This document shows, one piece after another, positions 46,184-62,190 of a stretch of 64,000 nt of DNA; position 1 is the stretch's first letter; every line of letters begins with the position of its first letter. The position numbers were made by a program, and so were the translations under genes. The notes below the pieces were generated by a model. That model did not search any database. It saw only the letters and a list, made by a program, of their open reading frames with translations, and was not told the origin of the DNA. The DNA is taken from the NCBI RefSeq assembly GCF_001421415.1, contig NZ_LMKH01000023.1, forward strand, positions 382,725 to 446,724, read 5' to 3'. This stretch comes from Sphingomonas sp. Leaf208. Lineage in GTDB: Bacteria > Pseudomonadota > Alphaproteobacteria > Sphingomonadales > Sphingomonadaceae.

Positions 46184-46678
46184 CTAGGCAAGCCGCTCGG
46201 CCAGCAATGCCGCCAGCGCCTCGCACCCCGCCGCATCCTCGGCATCGAATCGCGCGGGTTCGGGGCTGTCGAGGTCGAGCACTGCGATCAGTGTGCCGTT
46301 GCGGGTCACTGGTACCACCAGTTCCGACCGGCTTGCCGCGTCGCAGGCTATGTGCCCCGGGAAAGCATGGACGTCCTCGACCAACTGCGTCTTCAGCGTC
46401 GCGGCGGCGGCCCCGCAGACGCCCTTGCCCACCGGGATGCGGATGCAGGCGACCTTGCCCTGGAACGGGCCAAGCACGAGTTCGCCCCCCTGCGCATCGG
46501 GTACGAGGCGGTAGAAGCCCGCCCAGTTGAGGTCGGGGAGATATTCCCACACGAGCGCGGCGGCGTTGGCCATGTTGGCGATCGGATCGGTCTCGTCCGT
46601 CGTCAGCGCGTCGAGTGCGGCGAGGAGGTCGCGGTAGAGATCGGCCTTGGTGCCGGCGGCGATATCGAACTGGTACAT
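46184..46678 (-). CDS. msrC: Free methionine-(R)-sulfoxide reductase, GAF domain
   Basis: 164 aa, a single GAF domain. The three cysteines of the fRMsr family are present: Cys78 (KVACIRIPVG), Cys88 (GKGVCGAAA) and Cys112 (GHIACDAASRSELVVPV), at the spacing of the E. coli enzyme (84, 94, 118). It reduces free Met-R-sulfoxide with thioredoxin. NWAGFYRL and VLDLDSPEPARFDAEDA are further family motifs. Confidence 0.93.
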   Translation of the reverse strand: MYQFDIAAGTKADLYRDLLAALDALTTDETDPIANMANAAALVWEYLPDLNWAGFYRLVPDAQGGELVLGPFQGKVACIRIPVGKGVCGAAAATLKTQLVEDVHAFPGHIACDAASRSELVVPVTRNGTLIAVLDLDSPEPARFDAEDAAGCEALAALLAERLA

Positions 46679-46763
46679 GGGGTCTTCCTTAACTGAGAGG
46701 CAGCCAACGGTCCCCCAAATCCGTCACCCAGCAAAAGCTGGGGTGACGCTGCGGCAATGTAGC

Positions 46764-46888
46764 GATCCTCCCCCGCCAGGGGGAGGTGGCGCCGCACGCG
46801 ACGGAGGGGGAGGACACGGAACATCCGACATCGCGGGCCTCCCCCTCCGTCTGGCTAGCGCCAGCCACCTCCCCCTGGCGGGGGAGGA
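46764..46888. repeat. GATCCTCCCCCGCC repeat, copy 2
   Basis: 125 bp, arms nearly identical to copy 1 at 43065 and copy 3 at 61270, with a different centre. It occupies almost half of the 273-bp gap between arfB and msrC. Confidence 0.92.
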
Positions 46889-46951
46889 TTGCGAGGTCGT
46901 GCGCTAGGCTGGCCGACGGACGTTAGCGAGATGCCCATAGGCATGGCCCGC

Positions 46952-47377
46952 TCAATCGTCGCGAACCTTGCCGCGGCCCGCCTTGACGCCGCTCCGCACC
47001 TTCTTCGTGTCGACCCGCCGCGCCTTCGCCGCCTTGGACGGCTTGGTCGCACGGCGGGCCTTGGGTACGATCGTCGCCTCCTTGATCAGCGCGATGAGGC
47101 GTTCGCGGACTTCCTGGCGGTTGAGCAACTGCGACCGCGATCCTTCGCTGCGCAAAACCAGCACGCCGTCGCGCGTGAGGCGCGATCCGGCCAGCACGGC
47201 GATGCGGTTCTTCACGGCCAGCGGCAGGCCGAGCGAGAGGCCAACGTCGAAGCGCAGGATCACCGCGCTGTCGGTGGTGTTCACGTGCTGACCGCCGGGA
47301 CCGCCCGAGCGCGTCGTGCTCTCGATCAGTTCGCTGTCGTCGATCGAGATCGATCGGGTGATCGGGATCGCGACCAT
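46952..47377 (-). CDS. arfB: Alternative ribosome-rescue peptidyl-tRNA hydrolase ArfB
   Basis: 141 aa. The class I release factor catalytic motif GGPGGQHVN has GGQ at residues 28-30, and the protein ends in a basic tail (KARRATKPSKAAKARRVDTKK) that inserts into the empty mRNA channel. It hydrolyses peptidyl-tRNA on stalled non-stop ribosomes. Size and absence of codon-recognition domains separate it from RF1/RF2. The rluA-like gene starts upstream on the same strand and stops 20 nt before it. Confidence 0.95.
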   Translation of the reverse strand: MVAIPITRSISIDDSELIESTTRSGGPGGQHVNTTDSAVILRFDVGLSLGLPLAVKNRIAVLAGSRLTRDGVLVLRSEGSRSQLLNRQEVRERLIALIKEATIVPKARRATKPSKAAKARRVDTKKVRSGVKAGRGKVRDD

Positions 47378-47397
47378 TAGCCCTACCCTCAGCCCGT

Positions 47398-48114
47398 TCA
47401 GTCGTCGGTAGAGTCAGGCGTCGTAACTTCGGCAACCGGTGCGGCGTTAGCAGCCGGAGTCGCTTCGTCGGCGAACCCGGCCTTGGCGAAGCGCTCGGGC
47501 AGCGGCGCTTCGGCGAGCACGTCGGGCTTGCCCGGACGTGGTACGATCAGGCGCTGTGCATGGAGCATCATGCCGAGGCCGTCCGCCTTGCCGTAGACGC
47601 CGTCGCCGACCACCGGCGCACTGAGGCCGCTCGCGGCGTGGACGCGGATCTGGTGCGTGCGGCCGGTCTCGGGCAGGAACTCGACCAGCGAGCGTCCATC
47701 CCTGATCTCGATCACGCGCCACTTGGTGCGGGATTTCTTGCCGTCGGGGTCCTCGACCATCCGCCAGCCGGTCTCGGCGGTGCTGACCTTGCCGAGCGCC
47801 ATCTCGATCAGGCCGGACGTGCCCTCGACCACGCCGTCGAGCAGTGCGACGTAACGCTTCGAGACGAGGCCCTGCTCGAACGCCTGCTGCAACCGGGCAT
47901 GCGCCTTGGGGTTGCGCGACAGAAGCAGGCAGCCGCTCGTGTCGCGGTCAAGCCGGTGCACCGCCTTCGGCCAGCGCTGGAAGCCGAACTTCAGGCTTTC
48001 GAGATGATTTTCAAGGCTCAGCGAGCCATCGCGGGGCGGATCGACCGGCAGCCCTGCGGGCTTGTCGATCACCAGGGCCTCGCCGTCGAGGAAGAGTACG
48101 CGTTCACCATGCAT
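47398..48114 (-). CDS. RluA-family pseudouridine synthase
   Basis: 238 aa. VLFLDGEALVIDKPAGLPVDPPRDG, the catalytic block AVHRLDRDTSGCLLLSR (Asp in RLDRD), LPETGRTHQIRVHAASGLSAPVVGD and HAQRLIVPRP place it in the RluA/RsuA-like group that isomerises uridine in rRNA or tRNA. It lacks an N-terminal S4 domain. The target base is not predictable. The ATG at 48114 follows AAGGGCGGCGCC. The reading frame stays open upstream, but that part is antisense to the extensin-like gene. Confidence 0.92.
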   Translation of the reverse strand: MHGERVLFLDGEALVIDKPAGLPVDPPRDGSLSLENHLESLKFGFQRWPKAVHRLDRDTSGCLLLSRNPKAHARLQQAFEQGLVSKRYVALLDGVVEGTSGLIEMALGKVSTAETGWRMVEDPDGKKSRTKWRVIEIRDGRSLVEFLPETGRTHQIRVHAASGLSAPVVGDGVYGKADGLGMMLHAQRLIVPRPGKPDVLAEAPLPERFAKAGFADEATPAANAAPVAEVTTPDSTDD

Positions 48115-48162
48115 GGCGCCGCCCTTGCCATCATTAGCGCCTGCGTGCCAGAGCCCGCGTCG

Positions 48163-48909
48163 ATGTTGCACCGCACGCTGGCCCTCGCGCTCCTGTTCGC
48201 CCCCACGATCGCGGAAGCACAATTGTGCGAGGGACAGAGCGCGGCGATCGCGCCGGACGGTCGCGCGTTCGGGCATTTGCCGTACGGCGATGCGCCCGAG
48301 ACCGAGCTGGTGACGCTGCCGTCCGAGTATTCGGTCGGCAATCCTTGCGTGGTACGCGCCGACATATTGCCTGACCTGTTGCGGCTGTTCGCGGCGGCTC
48401 AGAGCGATCCGTCGGTAATGGGCCAGCTCCGCGCCTTGTCGTGCCAACGGTCGATCGCGCGCCAGCGCAGCGTGTTCTGTCGCGGCGAGACGAGCAGCCC
48501 GGCGGATCGCGCGATTTCGGTCGCGCCGCCGGGGTATAGCGAGCATTCGACCGGCTATGCGCTGGATTTCGCGGTGCGTCCGGCGAACGGGTGCCCCGAT
48601 GCGGAGGCGTGCATGGCTGCGACTCCTGCCGCACGTTGGCTGCGGCTGAACGCCCCGCGGTTCGGGTTCGAGCAGAGCTTTCCCGGTGGGAACAAGCAGC
48701 ATGTGAAGTGGGAGCCGTGGCACTGGCGGTGGGTCGGCGCGAGCGAGAGTGCGCCGGGGGCGGCAAAGGCCCGGTTCGTGTTCGCGCGGGCGCGGCGGGA
48801 GTATCCGGCGGATCCGGGGGTGTTGCCGTTGGTCGTGAAGGTTACGGTTCAGCCGCCGTTGCCGGTGGCGCCAGTGGTGGTCGTGCCGTCGAAGAAGAAG
48901 CGGCGGTAG
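48163..48909 (+). CDS. Extensin-like / D-alanyl-D-alanine carboxypeptidase family protein, secreted
   Basis: 248 aa. A signal peptide (1-19, ALALLFAPTIAEA) precedes a mature part with SLSCQRS-like RALSCQRSIARQR, YSEHSTGYALDFAVRP and KQHVKWEPWHWRWVG. The HxxxxxxD and EPWHW residues are the zinc ligands and catalytic Glu of the M15/VanY (LAS) peptidases, suggesting peptidoglycan D,D-carboxypeptidase activity. A basic tail VPSKKKRR ends it. I chose the ATG at 48163 for the signal peptide; one at 48109 would overlap the divergent RluA start. Confidence 0.85.
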   Translation: MLHRTLALALLFAPTIAEAQLCEGQSAAIAPDGRAFGHLPYGDAPETELVTLPSEYSVGNPCVVRADILPDLLRLFAAAQSDPSVMGQLRALSCQRSIARQRSVFCRGETSSPADRAISVAPPGYSEHSTGYALDFAVRPANGCPDAEACMAATPAARWLRLNAPRFGFEQSFPGGNKQHVKWEPWHWRWVGASESAPGAAKARFVFARARREYPADPGVLPLVVKVTVQPPLPVAPVVVVPSKKKRR

Positions 48910-48954
48910 AAGAAAGACTGGTTTGATTGGGGCCACATGCCCCTGAGACCAGTA

Positions 48955-49059
48955 CCACCCCGGCGGAGGCCGGGGCCCAGTCGGGCAACGTTGCTGACGA
49001 CGGGGAGCGCTTCGTTATTGCCACCTTTCCAACTGGGCCCCGGCCCTCGCCGGGGTGGT
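48955..49059. repeat. CCACCCCGGCGGAGGCCGGGGCCC repeat, copy 2
   Basis: About 105 bp; arms CCACCCCGGCGGAGGCCGGGG / CCCCGGCCCTCGCCGGGGTGG, inner CCCAGTCGGG / CCCAACTGGG-type pair. Same family as 30429-30532. A T5 tract follows at the right end, so it may also terminate the extensin-like transcript. Confidence 0.88.
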
Positions 49060-49114
49060 AGGTTTTTCGCGGAGGCGCTTGGGAGCAATCATCCGACTAG
49101 CCGCCCCGCTCGCC

Positions 49115-49597
49115 TCAGTGCAGTACCAGCCCACCTGGGCGCACGACGCCGTCGCGCAGCGCGTGGTCATACAGCAACTCCGTCTCCAGCTTCACCTGAT
49201 GCGACAAGCGATCGAGCATCGACTCCGCCTGCACCCCGAACGCGGCCCAGTCCTTCGGCGAGATCGTCGGCAGCCAGCGGCCGATGAACGCCTTCCAGTC
49301 CGAGCGGAGGATATCGAGATCCTCTTCCATCATCGCGATCGTGTCGGCCGAGCAATGCGCCTCCATCGCCACGACGGTGCGATCGATGACCTCGTCCTCG
49401 ACGCCGAGATGATCGGCGACGGTCACTGCGAGTTCGATCAGCTTGCGCGAGGCGAGCGCGCTCTGGGTGCTCGGCTGCCGCGCGAGCAGGACGAGGTCGG
49501 CGCACTGCCCCGCGATCTTCTCGTGATCGTCGATCAGCCGTGTCCAGTTCGCGCGATCCTGGTCGGATACTGTCCGCACTGCGATCCTGTCGTTCAT
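49115..49597 (-). CDS. Hemerythrin-like domain protein
   Basis: 160 aa, all-helical. RLIDDHEKIAGQCADL, ELAVTVADHLGVEDEVIDR, AMEAHCSADTIAMMEED and LSHQVKLETELLYDHAL supply the His and Glu/Asp residues expected for a hemerythrin-type four-helix bundle that binds a diiron centre. It could bind oxygen or nitric oxide, or act as an iron sensor; the exact function is unknown. It is divergent from the rpoB promoter region. Confidence 0.8.
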   Translation of the reverse strand: MNDRIAVRTVSDQDRANWTRLIDDHEKIAGQCADLVLLARQPSTQSALASRKLIELAVTVADHLGVEDEVIDRTVVAMEAHCSADTIAMMEEDLDILRSDWKAFIGRWLPTISPKDWAAFGVQAESMLDRLSHQVKLETELLYDHALRDGVVRPGGLVLH

Positions 49598-49749
49598 GAC
49601 GCCGCCTACTCCTTGCGAGGGCCACCCGGTGATACTGGAAATACGCGTTACATCGTGTCAGGGATGCAGATAGCGTCGGCCAGCACCTGGTATCTATAGT
49701 ATTTCCGGCAGTGCGACCGTGTCGAAACGACCGTTTGACGCAGGCCCCT

Positions 49750-49778
49750 TTGACATCACGCGGTGCCGCACCTATATC
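49750..49778 (+). promoter_or_regulatory. Sigma-70 promoter for rpoBC
   Basis: A perfect TTGACA at 49750-49755, a 17-bp spacer, then TATATC at 49773-49778 (4 of 6 matches). The predicted start near 49785 gives an untranslated leader of about 177 nt before rpoB. No other gene lies between it and rpoB apart from the short leader frame. Confidence 0.75.
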
Positions 49779-49808
49779 CGCCTTTCACCACAGCATCCGG
49801 GAAATGAC

Positions 49809-49877
49809 ATGCCGTCGCGCAGCGTGTCGATCGTATTGGATACCGAGGTTTCATACGCCGAAAGCCGCCGCACCTGA
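49809..49877 (+). CDS. Possible 22-codon leader peptide upstream of rpoB
   Basis: ATG at 49809 with GGGA 6 nt upstream, 22 codons rich in Ser and Arg (begins MPSRSVSIV, ends ESRRT), TGA at 49875-49877. The stop codon falls in the loop of the terminator-like hairpin at 49861-49893, so ribosome position could affect hairpin formation. An overlapping frame from ATG 49804 runs 31 codons to 49899. This is speculative: no homologues were checked and both frames may be chance. Confidence 0.3.
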   Translation: MPSRSVSIVLDTEVSYAESRRT

Positions 49878-49893
49878 TGCGCGCGGCCTTTTT
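49861..49893 (+). terminator. Terminator-like hairpin in the rpoB leader (possible attenuator)
   Basis: AAAGCCGC pairs with GCGGC-CTTT (one bulged C), closing a loop of about 14 nt, followed by TTTTT at 49889-49893. It sits 70 nt before the rpoB ATG and downstream of the promoter, so it would prematurely terminate rpoBC transcripts unless prevented. Confidence 0.55.
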
Positions 49894-49961
49894 GCGTGAA
49901 CGTGCGTCCCGCTCGGGGGTTCCCGAGCACGAATTTTCGGCTGACGAGGCAAAATAAACCT

Positions 49962-54116
<4,155 letters not shown>

Positions 54117-54123
54117 GCCTCAA

Positions 54124-54237
54124 CTCCTCCCCTCCCGCTTGCGGGAGGGGTCGGGGGAGGGCCTGTCCCCGCAGGCACCACCCCGAGAGGCTACGACATC
54201 CCCTCCCCTAGCCCCTCCCGCCATGCGGAAGGGGAAT
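54124..54237. repeat. Palindromic repeat CTCCCCTCCCGC family, copy C, between rpoB and rpoC
   Basis: About 114 bp; hairpins CTCCCGCTTGCGGGAG at the left and CTCCCGCCATGCGGAAG (imperfect) at the right, inner arms GGTCGGGGGAGGG / CCCCTCCCCTAGCC. It covers nearly the entire 131-nt rpoB-rpoC gap and ends 10 nt before the rpoC ATG, next to the GGAG ribosome binding site. Confidence 0.9.
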
Positions 54238-54247
54238 GGAGAATAAA

Positions 54248-58534
<4,287 letters not shown>

Positions 58535-58570
58535 TCGGTTTCGTCAGACGCCTTCCGCGCTGACTAAGGA

Positions 58571-58607
58571 AAAGGCCGCCGTCCGGGATACCGGGCGGCG
58601 GCCTTTT
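58571..58607 (+). terminator. Rho-independent terminator of the rpoBC operon
   Basis: AAAGGCCGCCG-T-CCGG, loop GATA, CCGG-G-CGGCGGCC followed by TTTTT: a stem of about 15 bp with one mismatch, 36 nt after the rpoC stop codon. Confidence 0.92.
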
Positions 58608-59094
58608 TCGTTTTGGGCCACAGATGCAGAGAAGTGCTGATCGACCTTCGGAGTTTTGCAGGGCTTCAGTCCAGAATTTCCCCGTCGGTTTGATAGGTTC
58701 GGGGGTACAGCTGTCAGGCAAACTGTTTCCCCGCGGAGGCGGGGATCCAGACTGGGCTCCCGCCTTCGCGGGAGAACAAGAAGGTGCCGCCGTCGAACTG
58801 CGGGTCGGCTCTTACTCGCGAGGGATACCGACGCGGTCCGGCGTCCCCCGTTCTGCAAGACAAGTCTTTCGATTTGCGCCACCGTGGATGCTGGAACTTG
58901 TCCGGCATGACGCGGAAAATGCGGATCTGGCGGTCCGAACTGACCGTAGGTCGGCCCCCGCCGCCAGCACATGTGGCTTCATGCCGTGCACCACGGCGTC
59001 GGCAATTTCGCCGCAATAAATGAGTCGCATTCCCGCTGTACGGCTGCGGCAGGTGCCGTCGAAATTAGCGGCGGGGAAGGACCATACGGACCCG
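58608..59094. other. Gene-free stretch between rpoC and the glycosyltransferase gene
   Basis: 487 bp. It holds the 54-bp repeat at 58724-58777. Open frames here (for example a minus-strand frame at 58544-58972) run through the terminator and the repeat and have no RBS or recognisable domain, so I see no gene. Confidence 0.6.
58724..58777. repeat. GTTTCCCCGC...GCGGGAGAAC repeat, copy 2
   Basis: About 53 bp: hairpins CCCCGCGGAGGCGGGG and CCCGCCTTCGCGGG around CCAGACTGGG. It is the near-identical reverse complement of 30344-30395. Confidence 0.85.
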
Positions 59095-60378
59095 ATGCGA
59101 AAGATCGTCCTCGCCACGATCGGCTCGCTCGGCGACCTTCATCCCTTCATTGCGATCGGCCTCGCTCTTAAGGTTCGTGGGTTCACGGTCGTGCTGGCGG
59201 TTCCTGCCGATCACGTCGCCAAGGTCGAAGCCGCAGGCCTCACCGGCGTGGCGATCGTCGGAGGGTTCGACGCGCTGACCGAGACGTTGGGCATGCCGCC
59301 CGACGAGGTCGCAAAGCGGATCATGGCGGATCAGACCTATCTCATGAACCGAATCCTGATGCCGTGGCTGGCCGACAGCACGACGGCGCTCGACGACGCC
59401 ATGGAGGGGGCAGTCGCGCTAGTCGCCTCGTTGTTCGTGTTCGCCGCGCCGATCGTCGCGGAAGCGCGGGGCGTGCCGCTGGTCAACGTCCTGCTCCAGC
59501 CGATGGCGACCTTCTCCGCCTATGCGCCTCCCCGCACGCCTGACTTCGCGATGATGGCCCACGCACCGACCGGGCCGATCGGCCGTGCCTGGAACCGGTC
59601 GGTGTACCGGGTCATGCTCGGCGTGCTGCGACATCGGTATGGACGCACCGTCGATGCGGTTCGCAAGACACGCGGCCTGCCGCCGTCACGCCAGGCGTTG
59701 CTGCTCGAGACGCCCGCGAGCGCAAACCTGACCTTGTGCTGCTATTCGCCGGCCATCGCACCGCGCCAGCCTGACCTCCCCGACATCGCGCGCGTCACCG
59801 GCTTTGCGATCTTCGACAGCGACTCGGGTGCGCCCGAAACGCTTGACCCTGCGCTAGAGGCGTTCCTCGCTGCCGGCCCACTGCCGCTGGTCTTCACGCT
59901 GGGATCCTTTGCGACGTTTGCACCGGGCAACTTCTACGCCACCGCAGCGGCGACCGCGCGAACACTGGGCCTGCGCGCGGTACTGCTGACCGGCAGCGAC
60001 GATCAGGCAGCAGCGAGCGAACACGTGCATGTCTGCCGCTATGCGCCGCACTCGCTGCTGTTTCCACGGGCGTGTGCGATCATCCATCACGGTGGCGCAG
60101 GCTCCACCGGCCAGGCGCTACGGGCAGGCAAGGCGCAACTCGTCGTCCCGCACATGGGCGATCAATACGACAACGGGCACCGCATTCAATCGATCGGAGT
60201 CGGCAAGACGCTGTCGTCGAAGCACTTCACGATCGCGCGTGCTGGTGCTGCGATCACCGCCATCCTGACCGACCGGATGCGCGAGACGGCCGCGCAGGTC
60301 GGCGCGCAGGTTGCGCGGGAGAACGGCGCAGAGGCTGCTGCAGACGCGATCGCGGCGCTCGTCGTTGTGCGCGGCTGA
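59095..60378 (+). CDS. GT1-family glycosyltransferase
   Basis: 427 aa, GT-B fold like UDP-glucosyl/rhamnosyl transferases (RhlB, CrtX type). MRKIVLATIGSLGDLHPFIAIGLALKVRGFTVVLAVP forms the N-terminal acceptor domain start. The donor site is in the C-terminal half: VFTLGSFATFAPGNFY, HVCRYAPHSLLFPRACAIIHHGGAGSTGQALRAGKAQLVVPHMGDQYDNGHR. The GSF..F, HHGGAGST and D-Q motifs are diagnostic. The acceptor is unknown; a carotenoid or glycolipid is plausible in a sphingomonad, but no linked gene shows it. The ATG at 59095 is chosen by the conserved start. Confidence 0.9.
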   Translation: MRKIVLATIGSLGDLHPFIAIGLALKVRGFTVVLAVPADHVAKVEAAGLTGVAIVGGFDALTETLGMPPDEVAKRIMADQTYLMNRILMPWLADSTTALDDAMEGAVALVASLFVFAAPIVAEARGVPLVNVLLQPMATFSAYAPPRTPDFAMMAHAPTGPIGRAWNRSVYRVMLGVLRHRYGRTVDAVRKTRGLPPSRQALLLETPASANLTLCCYSPAIAPRQPDLPDIARVTGFAIFDSDSGAPETLDPALEAFLAAGPLPLVFTLGSFATFAPGNFYATAAATARTLGLRAVLLTGSDDQAAASEHVHVCRYAPHSLLFPRACAIIHHGGAGSTGQALRAGKAQLVVPHMGDQYDNGHRIQSIGVGKTLSSKHFTIARAGAAITAILTDRMRETAAQVGAQVARENGAEAAADAIAALVVVRG

Positions 60379-60470
60379 CTTGGTCGACAGTTTTCAGGGA
60401 TCATGGTGACAAAAAGATCATCGACGCCGGGCGTTGCCGTCGCGCCTTGGCGGGGCTAGGCGGACTGCCG

Positions 60471-61259
60471 ATGCGATCGGCGTACCATCCTTCGTCGATC
60501 GAGACGCGCGGTTCGACCCGACGGCGGAGCGGTGCGTTCATACTGACCGTCATCGCGCATGTCCTGATCCTGCTACTGCTGTTGCGACTGGCGCCCTCGG
60601 TTACCTCAAAGCCCGAGGAGCGCCGCGAGCCGGTCACCTTCCAGATCGCCCCGGATCAAACTGCGCCTACTCCTCAGAAGCGGACGCCGTCACCGACTAA
60701 GGCAAAGCGTGCGAGCGGCGGATCGCCGCAGCGTGCCGCACCCAGGGTCCCGTCCGCACAGGCGCCCCCTGCCCCGCCGACATCGCCGCCACCGCTGCCG
60801 ATCAAGATGCTCGGCGGGATGGAGATGTTCGATGCTGCCGATATCTCGAAGATGCCGTCGCACCCAGACGACCAGCTCGCCGGCGGTGACGGCGGCAGCG
60901 GGTCGGGCAAGGGCAAGGACAGCGGTTCGGCCTATGGTCCTGGTGAAGGCCCGGGTGGCGAGCGGCTGTACAAGGTCGAATGGTATCGCCGGCCAACCGA
61001 TGCGGAACTCAACGGGTACCTGAAAAGCCCGCCGCCGCCGAACAGTTGGGCGAAGATCGCCTGCCGGATGATCGCGAACTACCAGGTCGAGAATTGCCGT
61101 GCGCTGAGCGAGTCGCCCGTCGGCTCGGGACTGGCCCGCGCGATGCGTCAGGCCGCGTGGCAGTTCCGCGTCCGTCCCCCGCGGGTGGGCGGGAAGCAGA
61201 TCCTCGGTGGCTGGGTGGAGATCGATATCGAGTTCAATTCCGGGAGAGCACCGGACTAG
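60471..61259 (+). CDS. TonB-like membrane protein
   Basis: 262 aa. A basic cytoplasmic N-terminus (1-22) and a single membrane anchor (FILTVIAHVLILLLLLRLA, about 22-40) come first. A long Pro/Ala/Lys/Ser-rich and Gly-rich periplasmic stretch (about 45-150) is followed by a C-terminal globular domain (YKVEWYRRPTDAELNGYLKSPPPPNSW to WVEIDIEFNSG) with two cysteines (IACRM, VENCRA). The layout is that of TonB or TolA-like energy transducers, and the C-terminal repetition of R-A-W-x-F resembles a TonB C-domain only weakly. No ExbB/ExbD genes are adjacent. Confidence 0.65.
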   Translation: MRSAYHPSSIETRGSTRRRSGAFILTVIAHVLILLLLLRLAPSVTSKPEERREPVTFQIAPDQTAPTPQKRTPSPTKAKRASGGSPQRAAPRVPSAQAPPAPPTSPPPLPIKMLGGMEMFDAADISKMPSHPDDQLAGGDGGSGSGKGKDSGSAYGPGEGPGGERLYKVEWYRRPTDAELNGYLKSPPPPNSWAKIACRMIANYQVENCRALSESPVGSGLARAMRQAAWQFRVRPPRVGGKQILGGWVEIDIEFNSGRAPD

Positions 61260-61269
61260 GCAAGCCCTT

Positions 61270-61395
61270 GATCCTCCCCCGCCAGGGGGAGGTGGCACCG
61301 AAGGTGACGGAGGGGGAGGAGACGGGACAGCGGTCGGCGCTTACCTCCCCCTCCGTCTGGCAAGCGCCAGCCACCTCCCCCTTGCGGGGGAGGAT
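61270..61395. repeat. GATCCTCCCCCGCC repeat, copy 3
   Basis: 126 bp, between the convergent TonB-like and phosphoesterase genes. Arms match copies 1 and 2; it ends 11 nt before the phosphoesterase stop codon, so it could form a bidirectional transcript end. Confidence 0.92.
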
Positions 61396-61406
61396 CAGAG
61401 CCTCAG

Positions 61407-62189
61407 TCAGATCTCACTCGTGATCGAGTGCTTAGCCTTAGGCGACAACGTCCGTGCAAGCGTCTCGAACTGCCCGCTCTCGACGCGGATTTCGTTGAAA
61501 GCAGGCGGGCTGCCACGCGTGCGCTTCGACAGCGTGCCGGCACCGATCATCCGAATGATCCGCCCTGCCCGCTCGACCGGCACATCGAACGGATCATGGA
61601 CATGCCCCGACAACACCGCGTGTGCCCCAGCCTCGGCCAGCGCCGTCAGCGCCTCGTCGCCGTTGCGCGTCTTGGCAGTCCCGGTGGTACCGCCTTCGAT
61701 CAGCGGATGATGAGCACCGATGAAGATCAAATTACCTTTCGGCACGTCCGCGATCATTGCCAGAGCACGCTTAAGCGACCCGGGACTTACGCGACCCTTC
61801 GACCAGTTCCACCGCCACTGCGCGCGCGCCGTCGTTTTGAGCGGCACCACGGTGACGCCGGGAAGCTCCAGCGGCTTTTCGATCATCTGCTCGACGGCAG
61901 CGTAGCGCTGGTACGGCGCGAACAGCCGGCGGAACGGATCCCAGTAATAGGGGATGTCGTGATTGCCGACCTCCAGCGTCACCGGCACGCCAAGCGACCG
62001 CAACCAGTCGCCTCCCTGCTGGAACTCGTCCTTCGTCGCGCGCATCGTCAGGTCGCCGGTCATAATGACCGCGTCCGGCTTCTCGTCGGCGACGCGTTCG
62101 GAGAACCAGGCGATCGCCGCCGGGTCCTCCGCACCAAAATGCACGTCGCTGACGTGGAACAGCTTAAGTGTACCGCCCCCCATCGTCAT
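61407..62189 (-). CDS. Calcineurin-like metallophosphoesterase
   Basis: 260 aa. Metal-binding motifs in order: FHVSDVHFG (D-x-H), VIMTGDLTM (GD), LEVGNHDIPYYWDP (GNHD), FIGAHHPL (H) and VLSGHVHDPFDVP (GHxH). These are the ligands of the CpdA/Icc class, which includes cAMP phosphodiesterases, but the substrate is open. The ATG at 62189 lies 1 nt after the catalase-family stop codon, so expression is coupled to it. No membrane segment. Confidence 0.9.
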   Translation of the reverse strand: MTMGGGTLKLFHVSDVHFGAEDPAAIAWFSERVADEKPDAVIMTGDLTMRATKDEFQQGGDWLRSLGVPVTLEVGNHDIPYYWDPFRRLFAPYQRYAAVEQMIEKPLELPGVTVVPLKTTARAQWRWNWSKGRVSPGSLKRALAMIADVPKGNLIFIGAHHPLIEGGTTGTAKTRNGDEALTALAEAGAHAVLSGHVHDPFDVPVERAGRIIRMIGAGTLSKRTRGSPPAFNEIRVESGQFETLARTLSPKAKHSITSEI

Positions 62190-62190
62190 G

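Noticed and set aside
47560..48162. N-terminal extension of the extensin-like protein
   Set aside because: The extension is antisense to the RluA-family gene and would hide the clear signal peptide beginning at 48163.
58544..58972. A 142-codon minus-strand frame downstream of rpoC
   Set aside because: It runs through the rpoC terminator and a repeat and has no RBS or domain.
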